This document shows positions 6,893-13,867 of a DNA stretch of 16,184 bases, one piece after another (within the stretch, counting starts at the first letter, position 1; every line of letters begins with the position of its first letter). The position numbers were made by a program, and so were the translations under genes. Under the pieces are notes generated by a model. It made no database searches. It was given only the letters and a program-made list of their open reading frames with translations, and was not told where the DNA came from. Origin of the DNA: an uncultured Eubacteriales bacterium (GTDB lineage Bacteria > Bacillota > Clostridia > Christensenellales > QAND01); assembly GCA_900546685.1 (NCBI GenBank), contig UREB01000016.1:1-16184 (forward strand), given 5' to 3'.

Positions 6893-6948
6893 CCGTGCCC
6901 TGTGCACGGTCTTTTCACGATATTTGAGATACGCAGGGCCCCGCCCTG
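6893..6948 (+). other. typA mRNA leader with two hairpins
   Basis: CCGTGC (6893-6898) pairs with GCACGG (6904-6909) and is followed by TCTTTTC. CAGGGC (6934-6939) pairs with GCCCTG (6943-6948) and is followed by TTTAGATTT. Both lie between the predicted transcription start and the ribosome binding site at 6959-6964. They could stabilise the 5' end, act as weak attenuators or respond to cold, but no known riboswitch pattern was recognised. Confidence 0.4.
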
Positions 6949-6970
6949 TTTAGATTTGAAGGGATTTACT

Positions 6971-8794
6971 ATGATTAGAAATGATTTGCGCAACATTGCC
7001 ATCATTGCCCACGTTGACCACGGCAAAACCACCTTGGTGGATGAATTGCTAAAACAGGGCGGTATTTACCGCGATAACCAGGTTGTCGAGGAGCGCGTGA
7101 TGGACAGCAACGACCTGGAACGGGAGCGCGGCATCACGATTTTGGCAAAGAACACCTCGGTGCATTACGGCCATACCAAGATCAACATCGTGGATACGCC
7201 GGGGCACGCCGATTTTTCCGGCGAGGTGGAGCGCATCCTCAAGATGGTCAACGGCGTATTGCTGCTGGTGGATGCGGCCGAAGGGCCGATGCCGCAGACG
7301 CGCTTTGTCTTGCAAAAGGCATTGGAACTCAACCATCCCATCATCATCGTCATCAATAAGATCGACCGTGCGGATGCCCGCATCGACGAGGTCGTGGATG
7401 AGGTATTGGAGCTGTTGATGGATCTAAACGCCAGCGACGAGCAGCTGGACAGCCCCATTCTCTACTGTTCCGGCCGGGCAGGCGCCGCTTCGGACAAGCC
7501 GGACGATGTGGAAGGAAAAAACCTGGAGGTGCTGTTCCGCACCATTTTGCAGCATATCCCTGCGCCGGAGGGAGACGAGGCCGGCCCGCTGCAAATGCTT
7601 GTTTCCTCCATCGACTATAACGACTATGTCGGCAGAATCGCTGTCGGCCGCATCGAACGCGGCTCTATCCATGCCAACAGCGAGGTGATGGTATGCGATT
7701 ACCATGAAAAGCATAAGCCGTACCGCTCTAAGATCGTCAACCTCTACCAGATAGATGGGCTAAAGCGCGTGCCCGCCGAAAGCGCAACGGTGGGCGATAT
7801 CGTCTGCCTTTCCGGCATCACGGACATCACCATCGGCGACACCGTAACCGCCGTGGACGCACCGGAAGCGCTGAGCTTTGTAAAGATCGAAGAGCCCACC
7901 GTAGAGATGACCTTTGCCGTCAACGACAGCCCGTTTGCCGGCAAGGAGGGCAAATATGTGACCTCCCGCCAGATTCGGGACCGTCTATTTCGGGAATTGC
8001 TCAAGGACGTGTCCCTGCGGGTGGAGGACGGCGATACCACCGATACCTTCCGCGTGGCAGGCCGCGGCGAAATGCACCTTTCCATCCTCATAGAAACTAT
8101 GCGCCGCGAAGGGTATGAATTTTCCGTTAGCACGCCCAAGGTGCTGTATAAGCAGATCGACGGCAAAACCTATGAGCCGGTGGAGCGTTTGCTCATCGAT
8201 GTGCCGGAGGAATCCGTCGGTACCATCATGCAGAAGATGAGCGCCCGCAAAGGGGAGATGATGCAAATGCATCAGCAGGGCAGCCGGATGCGCTTGGAAT
8301 ACCTCATCCCCACCCGCGGCCTTTTGGGATACCGCAACGAGTTTTTGACGGATACCCGTGGCGAAGGGGTGCTCAATGCCGTGTTTGATAGCTACCAGCC
8401 CTTTAAGGGGGAGGTCACCCGCCGCTTCACCGGGTCGCTTGTGGCTTTTGAAGCGGGGGACGCTGTGGCCTATGGCCTATACAACGCCCAGCAGCGCGGC
8501 GCGCTGTTTATTGAGCCCGGCACCGCGGTGTACGAGGGCATGGTAGTAGGCCAAAGCCCAAAGATGGAGGATATCATCGTAAACGTCTGCAAGCGCAAAC
8601 AGCTGACCAATATGCGCGCTTCCGGCAGCGACGACGCGCTGCGCCTGACCCCTGCCAAGCAAATGAGCCTGGAGGCCTGTTTGGAATTCTTGGCCGATGA
8701 TGAGCTTTTGGAGGTTACGCCCAAAAGCCTGCGCATCCGCAAACGCATTTTGGATAAGGCGGCGCGCCTGCGTGCCCAAAGCAAAAACAAATAA
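6971..8794 (+). CDS. typA: Translational GTPase TypA/BipA
   Basis: This is a ribosome-associated GTPase of the EF-G type that helps large-subunit assembly and growth under cold or other stress. The protein has 607 residues, the normal length. The GTP-binding boxes are AHVDHGKT (13-20), RGITI (53-57), DTPGH (75-79), NKID (129-132) and SGRAG (167-171). EF-Tu-like domain II follows from about residue 205. The EF-G-like domains III and V and the TypA-specific C-terminal domain follow, with TRGLLGYRNEFLTDTRGEG and the basic end RIRKRILDKAARLRA. The reading frame is open back to 6902, but AAGGGA at 6959-6964 and the leader favour the ATG at 6971, which starts directly with MIRNDLRNIAIIAHVDHG as in homologues. 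It stands alone with its own promoter and terminator. Confidence 0.97.
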   Translation: MIRNDLRNIAIIAHVDHGKTTLVDELLKQGGIYRDNQVVEERVMDSNDLERERGITILAKNTSVHYGHTKINIVDTPGHADFSGEVERILKMVNGVLLLVDAAEGPMPQTRFVLQKALELNHPIIIVINKIDRADARIDEVVDEVLELLMDLNASDEQLDSPILYCSGRAGAASDKPDDVEGKNLEVLFRTILQHIPAPEGDEAGPLQMLVSSIDYNDYVGRIAVGRIERGSIHANSEVMVCDYHEKHKPYRSKIVNLYQIDGLKRVPAESATVGDIVCLSGITDITIGDTVTAVDAPEALSFVKIEEPTVEMTFAVNDSPFAGKEGKYVTSRQIRDRLFRELLKDVSLRVEDGDTTDTFRVAGRGEMHLSILIETMRREGYEFSVSTPKVLYKQIDGKTYEPVERLLIDVPEESVGTIMQKMSARKGEMMQMHQQGSRMRLEYLIPTRGLLGYRNEFLTDTRGEGVLNAVFDSYQPFKGEVTRRFTGSLVAFEAGDAVAYGLYNAQQRGALFIEPGTAVYEGMVVGQSPKMEDIIVNVCKRKQLTNMRASGSDDALRLTPAKQMSLEACLEFLADDELLEVTPKSLRIRKRILDKAARLRAQSKNK

Positions 8795-8807
8795 CGCTCT
8801 ACAAAAG

Positions 8808-8834
8808 AGCACGGCGCAAGGCCGTGCTTTTTTT
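8808..8834 (+). terminator. Intrinsic terminator of typA
   Basis: AGCACGGC (8808-8815) pairs with GCCGTGCT (8821-8828) around a GCAAG loop and is followed by six more T's. Confidence 0.88.
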
Positions 8835-8841
8835 GCATCGA

Positions 8842-8870
8842 AAAAGCCATCCGGGCCCCGGATGGCTTTT
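8842..8870. terminator. Second, bidirectional terminator
   Basis: AAAAGCCATCCGG (8842-8854) pairs perfectly with CCGGATGGCTTTT (8858-8870) around a GCC loop. It backs up the typA terminator on the plus strand. On the minus strand it would end the transcript that begins near 9174. Confidence 0.82.
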
Positions 8871-8924
8871 GTCTGCCTGTGTCTTACCTGTCATCTATGT
8901 ACCGCGCACAGAGGCGGGCGGCTG

Positions 8925-9138
8925 TTAAATCCGCAGCCGGCGCTTGGCCGGCGCTGCGTTGCCGCTGGGTTGGTCTTTGCCAACATACGGGCGTTTGGTT
9001 CGCCCAGCGCCAAAAGCGTTTCTCTTCCCTTCTCTCGGCGCTTCTATTTGATTCTCTGCGTTGTCTTCGCAGAAATGGTTTTCAATCTTTTTTCTTTGGG
9101 GGGAACTATGTTTGGTACTCTCCGTTTGGCTAACCCAT
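8925..9138 (-). pseudogene. Small basic protein gene broken by a one-base frameshift after the start codon
   Basis: On the minus strand AAAGGAGG (9152-9145) stands 6 bases before an ATG at 9138, but the frame reads ATG GGT TAG and stops at once. Removing one G from the GGG at 9136-9134 opens a frame of 70 codons ending at the TAA at 8927-8925. It would begin MVSQTESTKHSSPQ and end NAAPAKRRLRI. The hypothetical product is hydrophilic and rich in Lys, Arg, Asn and Glu, with no membrane segment. Third positions in its second half are mostly G or C, like real genes here. A promoter lies upstream and a terminator downstream. No family was recognised. Alternatives are a sequencing or assembly error in the G run, a true pseudogene, a recoding event, or a non-coding RNA of about 330 bases. 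Confidence 0.45.
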
Positions 9139-9180
9139 CGTGCGCCTCCTTTCCTTTCCACGGCTTCATCATACCGGTAA

Positions 9181-9209
9181 ATTATGGTATGCAGTTGGCC
9201 AAAATCCAA
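9181..9209 (-). promoter_or_regulatory. Candidate promoter for the 8925-9138 transcript
   Basis: On the minus strand TTGGAT (9209-9204), a 17-base spacer and CATAAT (9186-9181). Transcription would start near 9174, about 36 bases before the ATG at 9138. Confidence 0.5.
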
Positions 9210-9230
9210 AACATTTTGCCCCAATGCGAA

Positions 9231-9267
9231 AAAAAGGGCAGGAAGAAATGATCCCCCTGCCCTTTTT
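9231..9267. terminator. Bidirectional terminator downstream of the 9333-9749 gene
   Basis: AAAAAGGGCAGG (9231-9242) pairs with CCTGCCCTTTTT (9256-9267) around a 13-base loop. On the minus strand it ends the gene at 9333-9749, about 65 bases after its stop codon. The T-tract also works on the plus strand. Confidence 0.78.
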
Positions 9268-9310
9268 TATGCTGATTTGCCCCATGCACCGGCCTTTGGC
9301 CCTTGGCCGC

Positions 9311-9334
9311 AATGCGACATATTTTTGCCGCATT
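9311..9334 (-). other. Hairpin at the stop codon of the 9333-9749 gene
   Basis: AATGCG (9311-9316) and CGCATT (9329-9334) can pair, with one further C-G pair beyond a mismatch. The right arm overlaps the TAA stop. No long T-tract follows, so it is not a normal terminator. The stretch between it and the terminator at 9231-9267 also contains three close copies of GGCC (within 9289-9310) and no gene. Confidence 0.25.
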
Positions 9335-9749
9335 ACGGATGAAGCATGCACTCTCCCAATGTCAATTCCAGCTTTTCCAACAAAACATGCTCTAGGTCAA
9401 TGATGGCCTCTAGCGTTTGGCGTACGGATTGGCCCACGGCCAACCCATCGCTTGCACAGGCTGCGTGGGCGCCTCGCATCAGCCGCTGTGCTTCTGCGGC
9501 CAATAGGTTGGCAATGCCCATTTCCTCCCTGGCGATGGATTCGAGCAACTGTGCCCTTGCGGATTGTAGGCTGCACGGCTGCTTTGCTTGGCAGCGGCAT
9601 GCGGGCCGCTGCGACCGTACCATGCCCGCCTGGGATGCCTGTTGCGCGGCATAGCGCTGGGCCGTTTGGCCATCGCCCTGCCCTGTCATCTGGCATGTAT
9701 GCGGATGCGGCTGCCGGCTGTATGGCGGGCAGCATCTGCGAAACATCAT
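9333..9749 (-). CDS. Small Cys-containing helical protein, possibly spore-associated
   Basis: The protein has 138 residues. The N-terminal 60 residues are rich in Gln, Pro, His and Cys (Cys6, 7, 19, 51, 53, 59) and look disordered. Two amphipathic helices follow. The first, about 66-91, contains LLESIAREEMGIANLLAAEA; the second, about 107-131, contains VRQTLEAIIDLEHVLLEKLE. This two-helix pattern recalls short proteins of spore-forming Firmicutes sometimes annotated as spore or exosporium components; that link is from memory and not tested. AGGAGG lies 8 bases before the ATG at 9749. No signal peptide or membrane segment is seen. It is divergent from rhaA and ends in a good terminator. A 429-base open frame on the other strand (9452-9880, in frame with rhaA) has an implausible composition and is rejected. 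Confidence 0.72.
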   Translation of the reverse strand: MMFRRCCPPYSRQPHPHTCQMTGQGDGQTAQRYAAQQASQAGMVRSQRPACRCQAKQPCSLQSARAQLLESIAREEMGIANLLAAEAQRLMRGAHAACASDGLAVGQSVRQTLEAIIDLEHVLLEKLELTLGECMLHP

Positions 9750-9820
9750 CTTTTGTTCCTCCTTACCTCAGTTTGCTATATACTACGCAAAATTCGGCGC
9801 TTTGGTGTCTGGCGTCCCTC

Positions 9821-9838
9821 GGGCAAATGCCCTATAAT
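9821..9838 (+). promoter_or_regulatory. rhaA -10 box with an adjoining palindrome
   Basis: TATAAT (9833-9838) is a perfect -10 box. The palindrome GGGCAAATGCCC (9821-9832, five-base arms) abuts it on the upstream side. No good -35 box is present (TGGCGT at 17 bases). A weak -35 with a dyad in the spacer suggests a regulated promoter, either activated or repressed. Confidence 0.4.
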
Positions 9839-9880
9839 AGAAGTAACTTTCGTGTAACCATAAGGAGGGAATTTAGCATT

Positions 9881-11125
9881 ATGTCTGAGCGATATGCATA
9901 CGCGCAGCAGCAATATCAAGCCATTGGGGTGGATACCGAGCAGGCGATAGAAAAGCTGTCCCGGCTGCCGGTTTCCATTCATTGCTGGCAGGGAGACGAT
10001 TTAACCGGCTTTGAAAACCGCGGGGGTACCTCCGGCGGTATCCTGGCCACTGGCAATTTTCCCGGCAGGGCAACCACGCCGGAGCAGCTGATGCAAGATC
10101 TGGATACGGCCTTTTCCCTAATCCCTGGGAAAAAGCGTTTGAATTTGCATGCCGTTTATGCCGTAACAGGCGGTAAAAAGGTAGACCGTGATCAGCTTTT
10201 GCCAGAGCATTTTGAGGCCTGGGTGGAATATGCCAAAGCGCGTGGGCTGGGCTTGGATATGAACCCCACCTATTTTTCCCATGAAAAGGTCAAAGACGGG
10301 CTGACCCTTTCCAGCCCTGATCCCGAAGTGCGGCGGTTTTGGATCGACCATACCAAGGCCTGCCGGAAAATCGCAGAGTATTTCGGCAAAGAGCTGGGCA
10401 CGCCGTCGCTGGTAGACGTCTGGATCCCAGACGGGCTCAAAGATGTGCCGGCCGACCGCATGGGCCCCCGCAAACGCTTAAAGGAATCGCTGGATGAGAT
10501 CTACGCGCAGAAAGTAGATCCGCATTGCGTCATCGACTGTATGGAGGCCAAGCTGTTTGGCATCGGGGTGGAATCCTATACCGTAGGCTCGCATGAATTT
10601 TACATGAATTATGCCGCCAAAAACGATTTGGTGTATCTTATCGACAACGGGCATTTTCATCCGACAGAATCGTGCGCAGATAAACTGTCCTCCCTGCTGC
10701 TATTTAGCGACAAGGTGGCGCTACACTTGACGCGCGGCGTGCGGTGGGACAGCGACCACGTCATCGCGCTGGACGATTCTTTGAAGGAAATGTGCCGCGA
10801 AATCGTGGCCTGTGACGCGCTGGACCGCGTCATCATCGGCTCGGATTATTTTGATGCCTCCATCAACCGCGTGGCGGCCTGGGTCATTGGGGCGCGCAAC
10901 ATCCAAAAGGCCCTTTTGTATGCGCTGCTCATTCCGCATGCCTCGCTGGCCGCTTTGCAGGATGAAGGCCGCTTTACCGAACTTTTGGCCATGCAGGAAG
11001 AGATCAAGACCTTCCCGTTTACCGATGTATGGGCGGAGTATTGCCGACGGATGAAAGTGCCTGCCGGCCCGGACTGGATGAAAACCATCCACGCCTATAC
11101 CGAGGAGGTTTTAAGCAAACGCTAA
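9881..11125 (+). CDS. rhaA: L-rhamnose isomerase
   Basis: This enzyme converts L-rhamnose to L-rhamnulose, the first step of rhamnose use. The protein has 414 residues, close to the 419 of the E. coli enzyme, and aligns along its whole length. LPVSIHCWQGDDLTGFEN lies at 29-46 and KRLNLHAVY at 85-93. TPSLVDVWIPDGLKD lies at 174-188. KLFGIGVESYTVGSHEFYM is at 224-242, DNGHFHPTE at 255-263 and RWDSDHV at 288-294. His258, Asp290 and Asp292 correspond to the metal-binding His262, Asp294 and Asp296 of E. coli RhaA. AAGGAGGG at 9862-9869 lies 11 bases before the ATG. No rhamnulokinase, rhamnulose-phosphate aldolase, transporter or AraC-type regulator is next to it, so the pathway must be completed elsewhere, or the enzyme acts on another sugar. 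Confidence 0.97.
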   Translation: MSERYAYAQQQYQAIGVDTEQAIEKLSRLPVSIHCWQGDDLTGFENRGGTSGGILATGNFPGRATTPEQLMQDLDTAFSLIPGKKRLNLHAVYAVTGGKKVDRDQLLPEHFEAWVEYAKARGLGLDMNPTYFSHEKVKDGLTLSSPDPEVRRFWIDHTKACRKIAEYFGKELGTPSLVDVWIPDGLKDVPADRMGPRKRLKESLDEIYAQKVDPHCVIDCMEAKLFGIGVESYTVGSHEFYMNYAAKNDLVYLIDNGHFHPTESCADKLSSLLLFSDKVALHLTRGVRWDSDHVIALDDSLKEMCREIVACDALDRVIIGSDYFDASINRVAAWVIGARNIQKALLYALLIPHASLAALQDEGRFTELLAMQEEIKTFPFTDVWAEYCRRMKVPAGPDWMKTIHAYTEEVLSKR

Positions 11126-11131
11126 CACAAC

Positions 11132-11161
11132 AAAAAACGCCTGTAAACCAGGCGTTTTTTT
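11132..11161. terminator. Bidirectional terminator between rhaA and the membrane gene
   Basis: AAAAAACGCCTG (11132-11143) pairs with CAGGCGTTTTTT (11149-11160) around a TAAAC loop, a 12-base perfect stem. The TAA stop of the convergent gene (11162-11160) overlaps the right arm. Confidence 0.88.
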
Positions 11162-11705
11162 ATTCTCTGAAATCTTGCGTTTCCAAGGGCTTCGGCCTTT
11201 CCTCTCTTTCAAAGGGATCGTATCCGCCACTGCCGTAATACTCGTTTATCAAGGTCTGTTTGCCCATGAGAAACGCATTTTCATAAGCATGATACTCGAC
11301 AGTAACATCCAAAAAGCTGTTGACCACCGCCAGCATTTTCTGCCCGTCGCGCAGCACCACGTGCTCCGGTTCATGCGAAAACGCAAGGCCGAGCAGCCCG
11401 AATTGCAGCATGCCCCAAGAAACGGCCGCGCCCAAACACAGCAGCAGCGTACTACCGACCCAATGGAGCGTTTCATGCCCATAGCCCGCTTCTTTGTTTT
11501 CGCTGGATTTGGTGATAAGGATGCTCGCGCCGGTAAGCACCGCTGCGATGAGCAGGGGCGGGATCACCAAAAAGCCCACCGTTGTAAGCCAAGGCCGCCA
11601 AGCATAGCCCCATAGGCTCAGCAAGGCGCTGCTGAGTACACCCAGCGTCCCCAGCCCCATGGCCCCGCCGCCGCAAATTGCCAGCAGGATCCATCTTGCT
11701 TTCAT
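11160..11705 (-). CDS. Three-helix membrane protein, paralog of the preceding gene
   Basis: No function is recognised. The protein has 181 residues with hydrophobic helices at about 5-33, 40-64 and 83-110. A short hydrophilic segment (65-81) separates the second and third, and a soluble C-terminal domain of about 70 residues follows. It matches the 179-residue product of 11744-12283 almost without gaps. Both have GxAxRPW at 33-39 and AAVLT at 54-58. Both have a GQK near 120, and AYxNAFLMG at 140-148 is shared. The conserved C-terminal motif after the last helix suggests the soluble domain is the working part. AAAGGAGA lies 5 bases before the ATG. The gene is 38 bases downstream of its paralog, so the two are probably co-transcribed. 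It ends in the terminator shared with rhaA. Confidence 0.82.
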   Translation of the reverse strand: MKARWILLAICGGGAMGLGTLGVLSSALLSLWGYAWRPWLTTVGFLVIPPLLIAAVLTGASILITKSSENKEAGYGHETLHWVGSTLLLCLGAAVSWGMLQFGLLGLAFSHEPEHVVLRDGQKMLAVVNSFLDVTVEYHAYENAFLMGKQTLINEYYGSGGYDPFEREERPKPLETQDFRE

Positions 11706-11743
11706 GGCGTTCTCCTTTCATAGGCTTCTCCCGCTATCTTCCG

Positions 11744-12283
11744 TTATTCCATCCAGGAAGGGTTTTCGCCCGTGCCGGCGTCTTCTATGGAAAGATCCGG
11801 CGTCTCCACGGCATCAGCTTCACAAAACAACGCCTTATCCCCCATAAGAAATGCGTTTTTATAGGCATAATAATACACGCTGGTGTCTCCCAGAGAGCTA
11901 TCTTCCACCACTACCACCTTTTGTCCGCCCCTCTCTGCAACATATTCCGAAGTATCGGAGAACCCATACAAAATCATGCCAAAGCCTCCGATCCCAAGAC
12001 AAAGAAACCCTGTTGCGATCAACAAAACGAAGGTTTCTATCGTCTTTACCACCACGGAGCTTTCTTCCCACTTATCGGCAACGGTGCCTTTGATTGCTCT
12101 GCCCATCACCGTCAAAACTGCCGCAACGAGCAGCACAGTCGGCACCACAATAGCCGCCGACAGCACCCACGGACGAAAGGCGCAGCCAAACCATCCCAAG
12201 CATTTATCCAGCAGCGGAATGCCCAGGAAAACAGCTCCCGCTGCCATGGCCAGTACCACTGCTGTTTTCCCTGTCTTGCTCAT
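11744..12283 (-). CDS. Three-helix membrane protein, first of a tandem paralogous pair
   Basis: No function is recognised. The protein has 179 residues. Helices are predicted at about 7-25, 40-60 and 82-107, and a soluble C-terminal domain follows, ending in an acidic tail (EADAVETPDLSIEDAG). Over residues 33-58, 13 of 26 positions are identical to the downstream paralog with no gap. In 139-148, 8 of 10 are identical. The rest has diverged, so the duplication is old. AAGGAG lies about 9 bases before the ATG at 12283. The gene begins 81 bases after the pyrE stop on the same strand. A weak hairpin between them may separate it from the pyr operon. A role in sensing or envelope stress would be a guess. 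Confidence 0.82.
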   Translation of the reverse strand: MSKTGKTAVVLAMAAGAVFLGIPLLDKCLGWFGCAFRPWVLSAAIVVPTVLLVAAVLTVMGRAIKGTVADKWEESSVVVKTIETFVLLIATGFLCLGIGGFGMILYGFSDTSEYVAERGGQKVVVVEDSSLGDTSVYYYAYKNAFLMGDKALFCEADAVETPDLSIEDAGTGENPSWME

Positions 12284-12310
12284 TTTTCATGCTCCTTAAA
12301 CGAAGGGGAC

Positions 12311-12340
12311 AAAATAAGGGAGGATCCAAGGCGCTCCCCT
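12311..12340 (-). terminator. Possible weak terminator at the end of the pyr operon
   Basis: On the minus strand AGGGGAG (12340-12334) and CTCCCTT (12322-12316) can pair with one wobble around an 11-base loop, followed by ATTTTG. The T-tract is poor, so read-through into the membrane pair is possible. Confidence 0.35.
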
Positions 12341-12364
12341 ATTGTATGATGGCTGAATGATTTT

Positions 12365-12940
12365 TTATTTCAATTTCCGGCTGCCGGGCTTTACCAGCTC
12401 CAAGCCCTGTTCGCACAGCGGGCACTGGGACGGCTCATAGGATTGGATCTCCGTTTCGTATGCAGCCTCAAACGGCACGCCGAAATCGATTTTGCCGCCG
12501 CTGCGGTCTACCACGACGCAGACGCCGACCACCTCTGCCTTGGCCTCGGCTACGATATCCATAACCTCGCGCACGCTGCCGCCGGTGGTCACGACGTCCT
12601 CCACCACCAGCACCTTGGCGCCTTCCGGGATAGAGAAGCCGCGGCGCAGCGTCATCGCGCCGTTTTCACGCTCTGCAAAAATGTTGGGTACTTTGAATTG
12701 GCGCGCCATTTCATAGCTCATGATGATGCCGCCCACCGCAGGCCCCACCACCATGTCTATCTTCTGCCCGGCAAAGCGGTCTGCCAGATCTTTGCAGATC
12801 ATCTCGCTGTATTCCGGATATTGGAACAGCTTGGCACACTGCATATACCGATTGCTGTGGCGGCCGCTGGTCAAAAGAAAATGCCCTTCCAGCATCAAAC
12901 CCGTTTGTTTGAAAATGCGTTCCATTTCTGCTCTATCCAT
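12365..12940 (-). CDS. pyrE: Orotate phosphoribosyltransferase
   Basis: This enzyme joins orotate to phosphoribosyl pyrophosphate to give OMP, the fifth step of UMP synthesis. The protein has 191 residues. EGHFLLTSGRHSNRYMQ (18-34) is the orotate-side segment. VVGPAVGGIIMSYEMA lies at 64-79, and VLVVEDVVTTGGS (110-122) is the PRPP-binding loop. A C-terminal CPLC (173-176) is followed by KPGSR, an extension I associate with clostridial PyrE. AGGAGG lies 8 bases before the ATG and overlaps the pyrD stop codon (TAGGAGG), so translation is likely coupled. It is the last pyr gene here. pyrF, often placed between pyrD and pyrE in Firmicutes, is absent from this position. Confidence 0.96.
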   Translation of the reverse strand: MDRAEMERIFKQTGLMLEGHFLLTSGRHSNRYMQCAKLFQYPEYSEMICKDLADRFAGQKIDMVVGPAVGGIIMSYEMARQFKVPNIFAERENGAMTLRRGFSIPEGAKVLVVEDVVTTGGSVREVMDIVAEAKAEVVGVCVVVDRSGGKIDFGVPFEAAYETEIQSYEPSQCPLCEQGLELVKPGSRKLK

Positions 12941-12952
12941 CTTCTCTGCCTC

Positions 12953-13867
12953 CTAAACTCTCAGTTGCCCTATGATCTCTTGCACGGAGGACAGGCCCTC
13001 CTCCGCCAAAATCTGTTCCATCTCCTCGGCAATGCGCACGCAGGCATATGGATCGTACAGATTCGCCATGCCCACCTGCACGGCGCTGGCGCCGCACAGC
13101 ATGAATTCCAGCGCATCCAGGCCGCTGTCTATGCCGCCCATGCCGATGACCGGCACGTTGACCGCCTGCGCTACCTGGTATACCATCCGCAGCGCCACCG
13201 GCTTTACCGCCGGGCCGGACAGGCCGCCCGTTACATTGGCCAAAATGGGCCGCCGGGCGCGGAAATCCACCGCCATGCCCGTAAGGGTGTTGATCAGCGA
13301 AATGGCGTCCGCCCCTGCCTTTTCCGCAGCCAGGGCGGTCGCCGTGATGTCCGCGGTATTGGGCGTCAGCTTGACCACCAGCGGCTGTGTACAGTGCGCC
13401 TTGGCCGCGCTTACCACCTCGTATACCTTATCCGGATACACGCCAAAGGCCACGCCGCCTTCCTTCACATTGGGACAGGAGATGTTTAATTCTACCATAT
13501 CCACCGGCTGGTTGGCCAATTTTTCTGTCATATAGGCATAGTCTTCCACGCTGCTGCCCGCCACATTCGCCAAAATGCGGCAGTTTAGCTTGGCCAGACG
13601 GGGCAGCTCCACCTCCAAAAACGCATCGATGCCCGGATTTTGCAGGCCCACGCTATTGAGCATGCCGCTGGGCGTTTCCGCAATGCGGGGGGCGGGGTTG
13701 CCCAGCCTCGGTTTGGGCGTTAGGCCCTTGATGCTGATGCCGCCCAGGGCGTTTAGGTCCACATACTCCGCCATTTCCTGCCCAAAGCCAAAGCAGCCGG
13801 AAGCCGCAATGACGGGATTTTGAAACGGTACCCCGCAGACCGATACCGACAGATCCGGCTTATTCAT
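12953..13867 (-). CDS. pyrD: Dihydroorotate dehydrogenase, class 1B catalytic subunit
   Basis: This is the FMN subunit that oxidises dihydroorotate to orotate and passes electrons to the PyrK subunit and on to NAD. The protein has 304 residues. NPVIAASGCFGFG lies at 17-29 and SIKGLTPKPRLGN at 45-57. NSVGLQNPG (71-79) is the substrate loop. NISCPNVKEGG (128-138) holds the catalytic Cys131, diagnostic for class 1 enzymes. VVKLTPN follows at 164-170. GMGGI and SAVQVGMANL near the end bind the FMN phosphate. The start overlaps the end of pyrK by 8 bases (ATGAATAA), with GGGAGG about 10 bases upstream. The adjacent pyrK shows that this is the NAD-linked 1B type. Confidence 0.97.
   Translation of the reverse strand: MNKPDLSVSVCGVPFQNPVIAASGCFGFGQEMAEYVDLNALGGISIKGLTPKPRLGNPAPRIAETPSGMLNSVGLQNPGIDAFLEVELPRLAKLNCRILANVAGSSVEDYAYMTEKLANQPVDMVELNISCPNVKEGGVAFGVYPDKVYEVVSAAKAHCTQPLVVKLTPNTADITATALAAEKAGADAISLINTLTGMAVDFRARRPILANVTGGLSGPAVKPVALRMVYQVAQAVNVPVIGMGGIDSGLDALEFMLCGASAVQVGMANLYDPYACVRIAEEMEQILAEEGLSSVQEIIGQLRV

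Noticed and set aside
8881..9174. Known structured RNA (tmRNA, RNase P RNA, 6S RNA) in the 8871-9332 gap
   Set aside because: I looked for conserved tmRNA and RNase P sequence blocks on both strands and found none. GC-rich hairpins such as 8932-8958 alone are not diagnostic.
8697..9251. 184-codon open frame on the plus strand running out of typA into the gap
   Set aside because: It begins inside typA in another frame, runs through two strong terminators and shows no recognisable domain.
9289..9310. GGCC repeats as a possible repeat element or array
   Set aside because: Three short GGCC copies within 22 bases are too short and irregular to be a CRISPR array or repeat family.
9452..9880. In-frame N-terminal extension of rhaA by 143 codons
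   Set aside because: RhaA homologues begin at about the ATG at 9881, which has AAGGAGGG upstream. The extension crosses the promoter and an opposing gene with its own good ribosome binding site.
12443..13489. 348-codon open frame on the plus strand over pyrE and pyrD
   Set aside because: It crosses two well-recognised genes on the other strand, and its His-rich composition is not protein-like.
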